A stretch of 64,000 nucleotides of DNA from Devosia sp. ZB163 (GCF_028613635.1 NZ_JAQRMY010000003.1:260787-324786); one strand, 5' to 3'. Shown: positions 18,939 to 26,957, numbered from the stretch's first letter. Notes: a model not told the origin generated them from the sequence alone. Translations and numbers: made by a program.

Positions 18939-19329
18939 CACGACCGACAAACTGATTGATCCCTGCGCCCGCTCCGGCGCGAAGGGTCACGGGCGGCGTC
19001 CGCCGCCTTGGCAATGTGAAGCTGCTCCCTCGTCTGGTGGGGGAGGGAGCAGCCTAAGGGCACAGGACCCGAGTATCCTATGCACGCCCATGCTGTGCCA
19101 TATCTCGTGATGTCCCCGTTATGCTCCGAACCGTTTGAGCCGCACGGGGGTGCGGAATCGTACACACCTCATACCAGAGCAGATCGAGGCAGCGGGCGAT
19201 GCCCTCGGCCCGAAGGGTTGTGCCGGAGGTGTGGCGCTAAGTCATTGGATTGACACATGGCCCCCTGACGAGCCCGAGGCCCGGCCAACTCCTGATGCCG
19301 GCTTAAGCGAGCGAAATCCACAGCGGCAC
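18939..19329 (+). other. mucR-to-importer intergenic region
   Basis: No gene is supported. A GC-rich hairpin GGCGGCG/CGCCGCC (18992-18998, 19001-19007) and a perfect 11-bp stem (19021-19031 with 19043-19053, GCTGCTCCCTC and its complement) follow mucR. Neither has a proper T-run, so termination of mucR here is plausible but not proven. The open frame across 19135-19356 contains the promoter of the next operon and is not translated. Confidence 0.45.
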
Positions 19330-19371
19330 TTGACTCGCGGACATTTCGACGGAATTGTGAAACCGGTTTCA
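19330..19371 (+). promoter_or_regulatory. Promoter and LacI-type operator of the glycosylasparagine operon
   Basis: TTGACT (19330-19335) lies 17 bases before AATTGT (19353-19358), a usable sigma-70 pair. TGAAACCGGTTTCA (19358-19371) is a perfect 14-bp palindrome with the central CG typical of LacI-family operators, placed where a repressor would block initiation. The likely binder is the LacI protein encoded at 23261-24265. Start of the first gene must lie downstream of this site. Confidence 0.65.
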
Positions 19372-19389
19372 ACGCGGGGCAATGAGCGG

Positions 19390-20061
19390 TTGCGGATTGA
19401 TCTGACCATCCTCGGTCCTCATCTCGGCTTTCTTGCCGAGGGGGCATTGCTGACGGCGGAGGTCTGCGGGCTCGCGCTGATCGGTAGCGTCATCCTGGGC
19501 ATGCTGGTCGCCATCGCGCGCACGTCGCAGGTCAAGTGGGTGAACGGGCTTGCGTTTGCCTATGTCGACCTCTTCCGCAACGTCCCCTTCATCGTCCAGC
19601 TCTTCTTCTTCTATTACGGGCTGCCAGAGATCGGCATCTATATCGACGCCTTCACCACCGGCGTCATCGCCCTCTCGATCTCAGGTGGCGCCTATGCTTC
19701 CGACGCCATCCGCGCGGGCATCCTTGCCATCGACAACGGCATCCTCGAAGCGGCCGAGGTCAGCGGGCTGCCGCGCCGCGTGACCTTCACGAAGATCGTG
19801 CTGCCGATTGCGCTGCGTACCTCGGTCCGGCCGCTGGGCTCGGTGCTGATCAACATGATCCTCACCTCGTCGGTGCTCTCGACCATCACTCTCAACGAGC
19901 TCACCGGCAATGCCAAGATCGTCGCCTCGGACACGTTCCGTCCGTTCGAGGTCTATGTCGTTCTGCTCGTGGTCTATGCCGCGCTCACCTACCTCGTCTC
20001 GATCGGCGTGAGCATGCTTCACCGCTGGCTCAACCGTGACATGCAGGAGCGGGTGAGCTGA
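19390..20061 (+). CDS. Polar amino-acid ABC transporter permease 1
   Basis: 223 residues from TTG 19390. I chose this because the longer frames begin upstream of or inside the operator, and because it gives the same length as the paired permease. It is an inner-membrane subunit of a HisM/GltK-type importer, with TM segments from LTAEVCGLALIGSVILGMLV onward, FRNVPFIVQLFFFYYGLPEI and the cytoplasmic EAA loop (EAAEVSGLPRRVTFTKIVLPIA) that contacts the ATPase. It overlaps the next permease by the ATGA arrangement. The ribosome site is weak (GGGG about 10 bases upstream). Context points to import of GlcNAc-asparagine or a related conjugate rather than a free amino acid. Confidence 0.88.
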   Translation: MRIDLTILGPHLGFLAEGALLTAEVCGLALIGSVILGMLVAIARTSQVKWVNGLAFAYVDLFRNVPFIVQLFFFYYGLPEIGIYIDAFTTGVIALSISGGAYASDAIRAGILAIDNGILEAAEVSGLPRRVTFTKIVLPIALRTSVRPLGSVLINMILTSSVLSTITLNELTGNAKIVASDTFRPFEVYVVLLVVYAALTYLVSIGVSMLHRWLNRDMQERVS

Positions 20062-20732
20062 TGCGCTATACCGAGTTCACTCCCTTCGATCTGTGGTTGC
20101 TGGCTCAGGGGCTGGGCGTCACCATCGGGCTCTTCCTCGTCACCTCGCTGATCGGGCTCGCGATCGGCACGCTTTGGGGCGTTATCCGTTTCTATCGCGT
20201 GCCGGTGCTGACAGAGGTCGTGACGTTCGTTGCTGAAGTCCTCAAGAACTCGCCCGTTCTGGTGCAGCTGTTCCTGGTGTTCTTCGGCTTTCCGGCCTTC
20301 TTCAAGGTCAACATGACCCCGGTCGAGGCCGCGGTCATCACGCTCTCGGCCAACACGGCCGCCTTCGTCTACGTGATCGCGGTGTCGGCCATCGAGTCGA
20401 TCGGCCGCGACCAGATCGAGGCAGCGCGCGTCTTCGGCCTCTCACGCTGGCAGGTGCTGCGCCATGTGATTGCGCCGCAGGCGGCCGCTTTCTCCATCGG
20501 GCCGCTGACGGCGCTGCTGGTCAACCAGCTGCAGGTCACCTCGCTGATCTCGGTGATCGGCGTGATGGATCTCGCCAAGATCGGCGCCAACCTCAACCTG
20601 AGGACGCTGAAGCCGTTCATCGTGTGGACCGTGGTTGGCATCCTCTACTACCTCACCGCCAAGCTCGTCGCGATGCTGGGCGCCAAACTCGAGAAGCGCC
20701 TCCGCGCGCACAGCGCATTCCGGGGCCTTTAA
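20061..20732 (+). CDS. Polar amino-acid ABC transporter permease 2
   Basis: 223 residues. Second inner-membrane subunit of the importer. Its start overlaps the stop of the first permease by one base, and it ends 3 bp before the ATPase gene. Hydrophobic segments FDLWLLAQGLGVTIGLFLVTSLIGLAIGTL, the FFGFPAFF region and the EAA loop (IEAARVFGLSRWQVLRHVIAPQA) mark the HisQ/HisM family. Paired permeases of equal length with one ATPase and one family-3 binding protein are the standard build of this importer class. Confidence 0.9.
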   Translation: MRYTEFTPFDLWLLAQGLGVTIGLFLVTSLIGLAIGTLWGVIRFYRVPVLTEVVTFVAEVLKNSPVLVQLFLVFFGFPAFFKVNMTPVEAAVITLSANTAAFVYVIAVSAIESIGRDQIEAARVFGLSRWQVLRHVIAPQAAAFSIGPLTALLVNQLQVTSLISVIGVMDLAKIGANLNLRTLKPFIVWTVVGILYYLTAKLVAMLGAKLEKRLRAHSAFRGL

Positions 20733-20735
20733 GCG

Positions 20736-21470
20736 ATGCTCAAAGTCGAAAACGTCAAGAAGTCCTTCGGTGCCGCCACGGTGCTCGACGGCGTCAACCT
20801 CACGGTCAACCCGGGCGAGGTGGTGTCCATTCTCGGCTCGTCCGGCTCGGGCAAGTCCACGCTGATCCGCTGCATCAACGGGCTCGAAAAGCTCGATGGT
20901 GGCCGCATCACCGTCGACGAGTTCGACGTTGCCAAGCCCAAGGAACTGGCCGAGGCGCGCAAGCGCTCGGGCACGGTGTTCCAGCTGTTCAACCTCTACC
21001 CGCACATGACGGCGTTGCAGAACGTGGCGCTCGCGCCGGTCGAAGTACTCAAGCGCCCGCGCGCCGAGGTCGAAGCCGAGAGCCGCGCACTTCTCACCTC
21101 GGTGGGGCTCGGCGATCGTGCCGACGCCTATCCATCGCAGCTCTCGGGTGGCCAGCGCCAGCGCGTCGGCATCTGCCGGGCGCTCGCCATGAAGCCGCGC
21201 TACCTGCTTCTCGACGAGGTCACGTCGGCGCTCGATCCCGAGATGACGGCCGAAGTCCTGGCGATCCTCGCCAAGCTCGCGGGGAGTGGCACCACGATGG
21301 TGTTCGTGACGCACGAGATCGAATTCGCGCGGCAGATCTCGAACCGCATCGTCTTCCTCGAGAAGGGCAAGCTGATCGTCGACCTGCCCACAGAACAGTT
21401 CTTCGATTCCCAGGGCGGCCTGGCGCAACCGCGCGTCGCCCAGTTCCTCTCCAAAATGCGGAAAGACTAG
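20736..21470 (+). CDS. Polar amino-acid ABC transporter ATP-binding protein
   Basis: 244 residues, the usual GlnQ/HisP length. Walker A is GSSGSGKST, the Q-loop lies in VFQLFNLYPHMTALQNV, the signature is LSGGQRQRVGICRALA, Walker B is LLLDEVTSALD and the switch His is in VFVTHEIEFARQ. It powers import through the two upstream permeases. The N-terminus LKVENVKKSFGAATVLDGVNL is canonical. The gene is 3 bp from the second permease and 7 bp from the glycosylasparaginase gene, so it belongs to one operon. Confidence 0.94.
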   Translation: MLKVENVKKSFGAATVLDGVNLTVNPGEVVSILGSSGSGKSTLIRCINGLEKLDGGRITVDEFDVAKPKELAEARKRSGTVFQLFNLYPHMTALQNVALAPVEVLKRPRAEVEAESRALLTSVGLGDRADAYPSQLSGGQRQRVGICRALAMKPRYLLLDEVTSALDPEMTAEVLAILAKLAGSGTTMVFVTHEIEFARQISNRIVFLEKGKLIVDLPTEQFFDSQGGLAQPRVAQFLSKMRKD

Positions 21471-21477
21471 TCGTTCC

Positions 21478-22395
21478 ATGTTGTTGCTCGCCAATGCCGA
21501 GGCCTGGCCCGGCTTTCCCACCAGCGTCGAGATGCTGAAGGCCGGCGCTGACAGTCTCACCGCGATGGTCGAAGGGATCAGCAAGGTGGAGGCCGATCCG
21601 CGCGTCCGCAGCGTCGGATACGGCGGCTGGCCCAATATCCTTGGCTTCATGGAGTGCGATGCGGCCGTCATGGACGGCAACACGCGCGAAATCGGCTCGG
21701 TCGGCGCGGTGCCCAACACGATGCCGGTGGCAAGGCTCGCCCACGAGGTGATGAAGCGCCTGCCGCACGTCATGCTGACCGGCGACGGCGCGCGACGCTT
21801 TGCGACTGAAACCGGTTTCGCTGTCGACGACATGCTGCTCGACGACAGCAAGCGCGTGTGGTGGGAGCGGCTGGTCAAGGAAATGAGCCTCGAGGATGTC
21901 GAGCACTTCCCCAACGTGCCGCTGGCGCCGCTGCTCAAGACGATCACCGATCCCGAGCGCGTGCGCGACACTACGGTGTTCCTCAGCGCCGACGCGGGGC
22001 GCGGCATCCATGCGGCGACGTCGACGTCCGGCTGGGCCTGGAAGTATCCCGGCCGGCTGGGCGACAGCCCGATCCCCGGCGCCGGCTTTTATGCCGATAG
22101 CCGCTACGGCGCGGCCGCCTGCACACATACCGGCGAGATGACGATGCGCTGCGGCACGGCCCGCACGATCGTGCTCGCGATGAAGCTCGGCCACTCCCTT
22201 TCCGACGCGGTGAAACTCGCCGTGGAGGAACTGGACGAACTGGGCGGCGGGTTCCTCGGCGGGGTGGTCATCCACGCCGTCGACGCCAAGGGGAACCATG
22301 AGGTGGTGAATTTCCGGTGCGAGGGCGAGATCCGCTACTGGCTCTGGGATGACTCGATGGCGGAGCCTGAGCTCCGTCCTGCGAAGACTGCTTGA
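21478..22395 (+). CDS. N4-(beta-N-acetylglucosaminyl)-L-asparaginase (glycosylasparaginase)
   Basis: 305 residues, no signal peptide, hence cytoplasmic. This Ntn-hydrolase cleaves GlcNAc-Asn to aspartate and 1-amino-GlcNAc, which falls apart to GlcNAc and ammonia. Visible marks: VGYGG, DAAVMDGNTREIGSVGAV, the autoproteolysis site Asp164-Thr165 (RDTT, where most homologues have HDT) that frees the catalytic Thr, then ATSTSGWAWKYPGRLGDSPIPGAGFYAD, and the CTHTGEMTMR/LGGG substrate region. It is embedded in an amino-acid ABC importer operon with a ROK kinase nearby, which suits import of the intact conjugate. The ribosome site is weak, so translation is probably coupled to the ATPase gene. An operator-like palindrome lies inside it. 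Confidence 0.9.
   Translation: MLLLANAEAWPGFPTSVEMLKAGADSLTAMVEGISKVEADPRVRSVGYGGWPNILGFMECDAAVMDGNTREIGSVGAVPNTMPVARLAHEVMKRLPHVMLTGDGARRFATETGFAVDDMLLDDSKRVWWERLVKEMSLEDVEHFPNVPLAPLLKTITDPERVRDTTVFLSADAGRGIHAATSTSGWAWKYPGRLGDSPIPGAGFYADSRYGAAACTHTGEMTMRCGTARTIVLAMKLGHSLSDAVKLAVEELDELGGGFLGGVVIHAVDAKGNHEVVNFRCEGEIRYWLWDDSMAEPELRPAKTA
21807..21820 (+). promoter_or_regulatory. Intragenic copy of the operon's LacI-type operator
   Basis: TGAAACCGGTTTCG matches 13 of 14 bases of the promoter operator at 19358-19371; the inner 12 bases are a perfect palindrome. It codes for Thr110-Phe114 of the glycosylasparaginase. An auxiliary operator (as in lacZ) or coincidence are both possible. Confidence 0.35.
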
Positions 22396-22415
22396 TCCAC
22401 AGGAGAGGAATGAAG

Positions 22416-23207
22416 ATGAAGCGCATCCTGACTGCTATTGCCGCGCTGGCGCTGGTCGCCGGTACGGCTGTCCCGGCCATGGCCGGCATGATCGACGACA
22501 TCCGCCAGCGCGGCGTGGTCCGCATCGGCGTGTCGCTGGGCGGCGAGCCGATCGGCTTCCGCGATGCCCAGAACAACCCGGTCGGCTACGACGTCGACGT
22601 CGCCACCATGCTGGCTGCCAAGCTCGGCGTGCCGGTCGAGTTCACCGACGTGTCGGGCGACGCCCGCGTCTCGATGCTGGTCTCGGGCCAGCTCGATATC
22701 GTCGTCGCCAACACCTCGGCGACGCTCGAGCGCGCCAAGTCCGTCAACTTCTCGATCCCGTACAACCGCGCTGGTCTGCGCGTGATCGTGCAGGCGGACT
22801 CGGGCATCACCACGCTCGAAGGCCTCGCCGGCAAGAAGGTCGTGGTTGGTCGCGGCACCACCGGTGAGACGTTCCTCAAGACCGCCGTGCCGACTGCCGA
22901 GCTCGTCTATGTCGACCAGTTCGCGCCCGATGGCGTGCTGCAGCTGCAGCAGAAGCGCGTCGATGCGGCCATCGAGGACTCGTCGCTGCTCGACTACCTC
23001 GCCACCCAGAACCCCACGCTGGTGACGATCCCGGGCCTCTATTCCAACGATCCGATCGGCATTGCCGTCGCCAAGGGCGACCCGGAATTCGTGCGCTGGA
23101 TCGACATGTTCGTGTCCGACTACATCCAGTCGGGCGCCTACGCGGCGAACTACAAGAAGTGGTGGGGCGAGACCGCCAACCCGCCGCAGCTCAATCCCAT
23201 CTGGTAA
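22416..23207 (+). CDS. Polar amino-acid ABC transporter substrate-binding protein (family 3)
   Basis: 263 residues from ATG 22416, 7 bases after GGAGAGG; ATG 22410 is an alternative. A signal peptide (MKRILTAIAALALVAGTAVPAMA) is followed by the bilobal SBP_bac_3 domain: RGVVRIGVSLGGEPIGFRDAQNNPVGYDVDVA, LDIVVANTSATLERAKSVNFSIPY and LAGKKVVVGRGTTGETFL. The periplasmic protein should deliver ligand to the upstream permeases. Placing the binding protein last in the operon, after the hydrolase, is slightly unusual but occurs. The binding pocket residues that would report GlcNAc-Asn specificity cannot be judged from sequence alone. Confidence 0.92.
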   Translation: MKRILTAIAALALVAGTAVPAMAGMIDDIRQRGVVRIGVSLGGEPIGFRDAQNNPVGYDVDVATMLAAKLGVPVEFTDVSGDARVSMLVSGQLDIVVANTSATLERAKSVNFSIPYNRAGLRVIVQADSGITTLEGLAGKKVVVGRGTTGETFLKTAVPTAELVYVDQFAPDGVLQLQQKRVDAAIEDSSLLDYLATQNPTLVTIPGLYSNDPIGIAVAKGDPEFVRWIDMFVSDYIQSGAYAANYKKWWGETANPPQLNPIW

Positions 23208-23228
23208 TCGATCGCCAGACCTGAGCGT

Positions 23229-23254
23229 TCGGGGTCGCAGCAATGCGGCCCCGA
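23229..23254. terminator. Bidirectional terminator between importer operon and LacI gene
   Basis: A 10-bp stem with one G-T pair (TCGGGGTCGC, 23229-23238, with GCGGCCCCGA, 23245-23254) between convergent genes. The plus-strand tail is TCTCATT. It probably serves both directions. Confidence 0.65.
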
Positions 23255-23260
23255 TCTCAT

Positions 23261-24265
23261 TCAGCCGGCGCTGGCGCGAGACACGAAGCGTGTCGGCACC
23301 ACTACCGGCGGACGACCGGGCGTGAAGTTCTCGGGGTCCGAGATCATCCGCACCATCTCCTGCACATAGACGGCCTTGTCGTAGCCGATCGAGGCGATGG
23401 GGTAGGCGTCGAAGTCGAGCAGCGAGAGATCGTCGAAGCCGTAGAGACGGAAGGCCCGTGGCTTGTTGTTGGCGAACTGCTCGCGGTACACGTCGAAGAT
23501 ACCCATGGCCATGGCATCGGACGTGCAGAACACGGCGTCTGGAAGTGCCTCGCCTGCGAACTCGGCCGCTGCGGCGTGCCCGCTGACATATGAGTAGTCG
23601 CCCTGGACAAGCTTCATCAGCTCGATGCCATGCCGCGTGAGCGCCTCGCGATAGGAGGCGACGCGCGTCTGCTCAATCAGCGACGTGGCGCGGCCGGTCA
23701 CGAGGATCGCTGTCCTGACGCCCTTCCTGGCCGCGTCGGCCACCGCCTCGCCGATGCCCTGCGCCTCGTCGGGCATGATGGCGGGCGAGAGCCGGTCGTG
23801 CCGGGCGTTGAGCATGATGACGTGGTCGGTGCGGAACATCCGGCGCACCGTGGCGGCATCGGCAAAATCGGAAAACACCAGCGCGGCATCGACATGGTAG
23901 GCGACGCCCCGGCGCAGGAACTCATCGACCTTGTCGACCGAGCCGACGCGGATGAGGATCACCTGCTTGCCCACGGCCTGGATATCGGCCAGCAGCCGGT
24001 CGAAAAGGTCAAGATCGGACAGGTCGTGGATATGGTTCACCACCACGGCGACGAGGTTCACCGTCTTGGTGGTGAGGCTCTGCGCCAGGAGGTTGACGCG
24101 AAAGCCGAGGCTCTTGGCTGCAGCGAGCACACGCTCGCGCTTGTCGGCAGAGACCGGGCGCGGCTGGGGCGAGAGCGCGCGCGACGCAACGGCCTTGGAC
24201 ACACCGGCCACGCGCGCCACGTCGGCAATGGTGACCTTGGCTCCCGATGCCGCATCGTCGTTCAT
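23261..24265 (-). CDS. LacI family repressor of the glycosylasparagine operon
   Basis: 334 residues. The N-terminal helix-turn-helix VTIADVARVAGVSKAVASRALS and the hinge LGFRVNLLAQSL are followed by a periplasmic-binding-like effector domain (LVAVVVNHIHDLSDLDLFDRLL, VFCTSDAMAMGIFDVYRE, YGFDDLSLLDF). The recognition helix reads KAVASRAL where most family members have TVSR. It faces the importer operon convergently and is divergent from the ROK kinase (44-bp gap). The perfect palindrome at 19358-19371 is the probable target. The effector may be GlcNAc-Asn, GlcNAc or its phosphate. Confidence 0.92.
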   Translation of the reverse strand: MNDDAASGAKVTIADVARVAGVSKAVASRALSPQPRPVSADKRERVLAAAKSLGFRVNLLAQSLTTKTVNLVAVVVNHIHDLSDLDLFDRLLADIQAVGKQVILIRVGSVDKVDEFLRRGVAYHVDAALVFSDFADAATVRRMFRTDHVIMLNARHDRLSPAIMPDEAQGIGEAVADAARKGVRTAILVTGRATSLIEQTRVASYREALTRHGIELMKLVQGDYSYVSGHAAAAEFAGEALPDAVFCTSDAMAMGIFDVYREQFANNKPRAFRLYGFDDLSLLDFDAYPIASIGYDKAVYVQEMVRMISDPENFTPGRPPVVVPTRFVSRASAG

Positions 24266-24309
24266 TGCAGCACCTTCACAACATCCACCGAACCGGGCGC
24301 CTCAAACGC

Positions 24310-25215
24310 ATGATTACCTGCTTAGACATCGGCGGTTCGGGCATCAAGGGCGCCGTTGCGCGAAGCGCTGCCGACCTCCAGATGCTCGGCCGCCTGGGTA
24401 CCCCGCTCAATGACTGGGAGGCCTTCGTGGCGGCAGTCGGCGAGGTCGTGGCCCTGAGCCCGGCACCAGCGGGCTCGCCCGTTTCGATCGCCATCACCGG
24501 TGTCATCGATCCGGTCACCGGCATCATCAAGTGCGCGAACATTCCCTGTATCGACGGCCGTAAACTGGCTTCCGAGCTCAGCGAGCGGCTGGGTCGGCCG
24601 GTGCTGGTCGCCAACGACGCCGATTGCTTCGCGCTCGCTGAAGCGGTGGTCGGGGCGGGCAGGGGGCATCGCATCGTCTTTGGCGCCATTCTGGGCACCG
24701 GGGTGGGTGGCGGGCTCGTCATCGAGGGCCGGATGATCGTCGGGGCCGGCGGTATCGCCGGGGAATGGGGCCACGGTCCCATTGCGGCGATGCGCGTCGG
24801 CGATCCGCCGGTCGATCTGCCGCGTCTCCCTTGCGGATGTGGACAGGTTGGTTGCCTCGATACGGTCGGCGCGGCGCGCGGCATCGAGCGGTTGCACCGG
24901 TATTTCCACGGCGAGACGCTCGATAGCGTTGCGATCATCGAGGCATGGGAGCGGGGCGACGCCCGCGCTGCCCGCACGGTTGCCTACTATCTCGAACTCG
25001 TCGCCGAGCCTCTGGCGCTGGTCGTCAACGTGGTCGGTGCGGATATCGTGCCGGTTGGCGGCGGCCTCTCGAAGGCCACGCGCCTGATCGCGCGCCTCGA
25101 CGAGGAAGTGCGCAGGCGCATCCTGCGCAGGACCGACGCGCCGCTGGTAGTGCCCGGACAGCTGTCTATAGAACCCGGCCTGATCGGCGCCGCGACCCTT
25201 GGGGGACTCTCATGA
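24310..25215 (+). CDS. ROK family sugar kinase, probable N-acetylglucosamine kinase
   Basis: 301 residues from ATG 24310. The ATP-binding DIGGSGIKGAV is at the N-terminus, the catalytic Asp lies in ANDADCFALAEA (as in NagK), the ROK signature spans GTGVGGGLVIEGRMIVGAGGIAGEWGH, and the zinc motif is CGCGQVGCLDT. The last residue of the usual CxCGxxGCxE motif is Asp. In this context the kinase would phosphorylate GlcNAc released by the glycosylasparaginase. Other hexoses cannot be excluded. It overlaps the CutC gene by 4 bp (ATGA) and is divergent from the LacI gene. The ribosome site is poor. Confidence 0.88.
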   Translation: MITCLDIGGSGIKGAVARSAADLQMLGRLGTPLNDWEAFVAAVGEVVALSPAPAGSPVSIAITGVIDPVTGIIKCANIPCIDGRKLASELSERLGRPVLVANDADCFALAEAVVGAGRGHRIVFGAILGTGVGGGLVIEGRMIVGAGGIAGEWGHGPIAAMRVGDPPVDLPRLPCGCGQVGCLDTVGAARGIERLHRYFHGETLDSVAIIEAWERGDARAARTVAYYLELVAEPLALVVNVVGADIVPVGGGLSKATRLIARLDEEVRRRILRRTDAPLVVPGQLSIEPGLIGAATLGGLS

Positions 25216-25934
25216 AACTGGAAGTATGCGTGGCCGACCCCCGCAGCCTGATCGAGGCCGTCGCCGGCGGGGCCGACCGCATCGAGCTTTGCTCGGCGCT
25301 GGAACTGGGCGGGCTGACGCCGCTGCCCGGCGTGATGGCGCTCGCCGCGGCCTCGGGTGTACCGGCCTATGCCATGATCCGCCCGCGCTCCGGCGACTTC
25401 GTCTTCGACGAGGCCGATGTCGATGCGATGCTGCGCGACATCGATGCCGTTCGAGCGGCTGGCCTCGCCGGTGTGGTCATCGGGGCCAACCGGTCCAGTG
25501 GCGAGCTCGATGTACCGCTGCTCGAGAAGCTGCTGGCGCATTCGGCGGGTCTCGGCTCGACCCTCCATCGTGCCATCGACCTCGTGCCCGACTTTGCCGA
25601 GGCCACCGAAGCAGCGGTAGGGCTTGGCGTTGAGCGTATCCTCACCTCAGGCGGCGCGCACACAGCACTCGAGGGGATCGACCAGATCGCCGTCGCCCAT
25701 GCGACGGCGCGCGGCCGCGTCGTCATCATGGCCGGCTCAGGCCTTCGCCCCGACAATGTCGCGCAGCTTCTCGCCGCGGCTCCGGTCGATGAGGTTCATT
25801 CTTCGTGCGCCGCCAGTGTTGGCGAGTCCGCGTCCGGTGCGGTTCGCCTGGGCTTTGCGGCGAAGACCCGTCGAGCCACCGACCGCGCGGTCGTCGGCGC
25901 GTTCAAGGCCGCACTGGCAGCCTCAGGTCGATAG
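25212..25934 (+). CDS. cutC: CutC family TIM-barrel protein
   Basis: 240 residues. The CutC signature is clear: LEVCVADPRSLIEAVAGGADRIELCSALELGGLTPLPGVM, YAMIRPRSGDFVF, GVVIGANRSSGELDVPLLEKLL, STLHRAIDLVPD, ERILTSGGAHTALEGID and HSSC. CutC was named for copper tolerance in E. coli, but that phenotype was later traced to the MicL small RNA encoded in the same locus, leaving the protein without a firm function. Here it is translationally coupled (ATGA) to a sugar kinase in a GlcNAc-Asn locus, suggesting a carbohydrate-related role. It ends 3 bp from the convergent LacI gene. Confidence 0.93.
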   Translation: MKLEVCVADPRSLIEAVAGGADRIELCSALELGGLTPLPGVMALAAASGVPAYAMIRPRSGDFVFDEADVDAMLRDIDAVRAAGLAGVVIGANRSSGELDVPLLEKLLAHSAGLGSTLHRAIDLVPDFAEATEAAVGLGVERILTSGGAHTALEGIDQIAVAHATARGRVVIMAGSGLRPDNVAQLLAAAPVDEVHSSCAASVGESASGAVRLGFAAKTRRATDRAVVGAFKAALAASGR

Positions 25935-25937
25935 CGC

Positions 25938-26957
25938 TTACTGGTTCGGCCGACTCACCGAGTTGCGGACGATGAGCTCGCTGCGCAGCAGGATCTCGTT
26001 GCGGTCCGGGCGGTTGCCCTCGAGCAGGCCCAGCAGCATGTCCATGGCGGCCTCTCCGATCCTGAGGCGGGGCTGCTTCATTGTGGTCAGCGAGGGCGTG
26101 ACGAAGCTCGCGAACGAGATGTCGTCGAAGCCCATCACCGAGAACTGGCGGGGCAGGTCGTAGCGGCGCGTGTTGAGGGCGATGATGACACCCAGCGCCG
26201 TGGCGTCGTTGACGCAGAGAAAGGCGGTGGGCAGCACATCGCGCACGAACATGTGCTCGGCCGCCTGCCGGCCGCTCTCCGTCGTGCCGTCGCCATCGAG
26301 GATCAGCAGGGGGTCGACAGCAATCCCGGCGCCTTCGAGCGCTGCGCGGTAGCCGCGCTCGCGCAACTGGCTGACGGCGCGGCTGGTCGAGCGGCCGATG
26401 AAGGCGATGCGGCGATGTCCCTGCGAGATCAGGTGCTCGGCCGCGAGGCGCGCGCCCTCGAAATTGTCGACGCCGACGAAGGGTACGTCGCTGCCGGGCA
26501 CCGGCTCGTTGACGGCCACCATCGGTGGCAGACGGGTTTCGGGCCCATGCTGGTGACCGAAGGGGAGGTGCCCGGTGAGCAGGATCAGCCCGTCCGCCTG
26601 GTTCGAGCTGATGAAGCGGAGATAGTCGGTCTCGCGCTCGGGGTCGTTCTGGGTATTGCCGATCAGCACGCCGTAGCCGCGCTTGCTCGCCTCGGTCTCG
26701 AGCCCGACGAGGATGTTGGAGAAGTTCGGGTCACCGACATCGGGCGCCAGAATCAGGATCATGTTGGATCGCCGCATGCGCAGCGACCGGGCCATGGCAT
26801 TGGTGGTGTAGCCCGTCCGCGCAATGGCGTCGTTGACCTTGCGGCGGGTCTCGTCGGCGACCTTGGTGGGCTCGTTGATGGCGCGGCTGACCGTGGCGAT
26901 GGAAACGCCGGCAATCGCCGCAACGTCTTCAATCGTAGCCAGTTTCTGGTGCTGCAC
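25938..26957 (-). CDS. LacI family regulator of the ribose-type importer
   Basis: 339 residues. The helix-turn-helix ATIEDVAAIAGVSIATVSRAINEPTKV and the hinge TGYTTNAMARSLRMRRSNMILIL are followed by a PBP-fold effector domain (VGDPNFSNILVGLETEASKRGYGVLIGNTQND, VGVDNFEGARLAAEHLISQGHRRIAFIG, VMGFDDISFASFVTPSLTTM). It is divergent from the adjacent sugar ABC importer with a 205-bp gap that carries two tandem operator-like repeats. Such regulators normally bind the imported sugar or its derivative and release DNA. Confidence 0.92.
   Translation of the reverse strand: MQHQKLATIEDVAAIAGVSIATVSRAINEPTKVADETRRKVNDAIARTGYTTNAMARSLRMRRSNMILILAPDVGDPNFSNILVGLETEASKRGYGVLIGNTQNDPERETDYLRFISSNQADGLILLTGHLPFGHQHGPETRLPPMVAVNEPVPGSDVPFVGVDNFEGARLAAEHLISQGHRRIAFIGRSTSRAVSQLRERGYRAALEGAGIAVDPLLILDGDGTTESGRQAAEHMFVRDVLPTAFLCVNDATALGVIIALNTRRYDLPRQFSVMGFDDISFASFVTPSLTTMKQPRLRIGEAAMDMLLGLLEGNRPDRNEILLRSELIVRNSVSRPNQ

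Noticed and set aside
19135-19389. N-terminal extension of the first amino-acid permease
   Set aside because: It would cross the promoter and operator at 19330-19371, has no hydrophobic or family-like sequence, and makes the subunit longer than its partner.
24945-25211. Long N-terminal extension of CutC
   Set aside because: It overlaps the ROK kinase in another frame; CutC homology begins exactly at ATG 25212, which forms an ATGA overlap.
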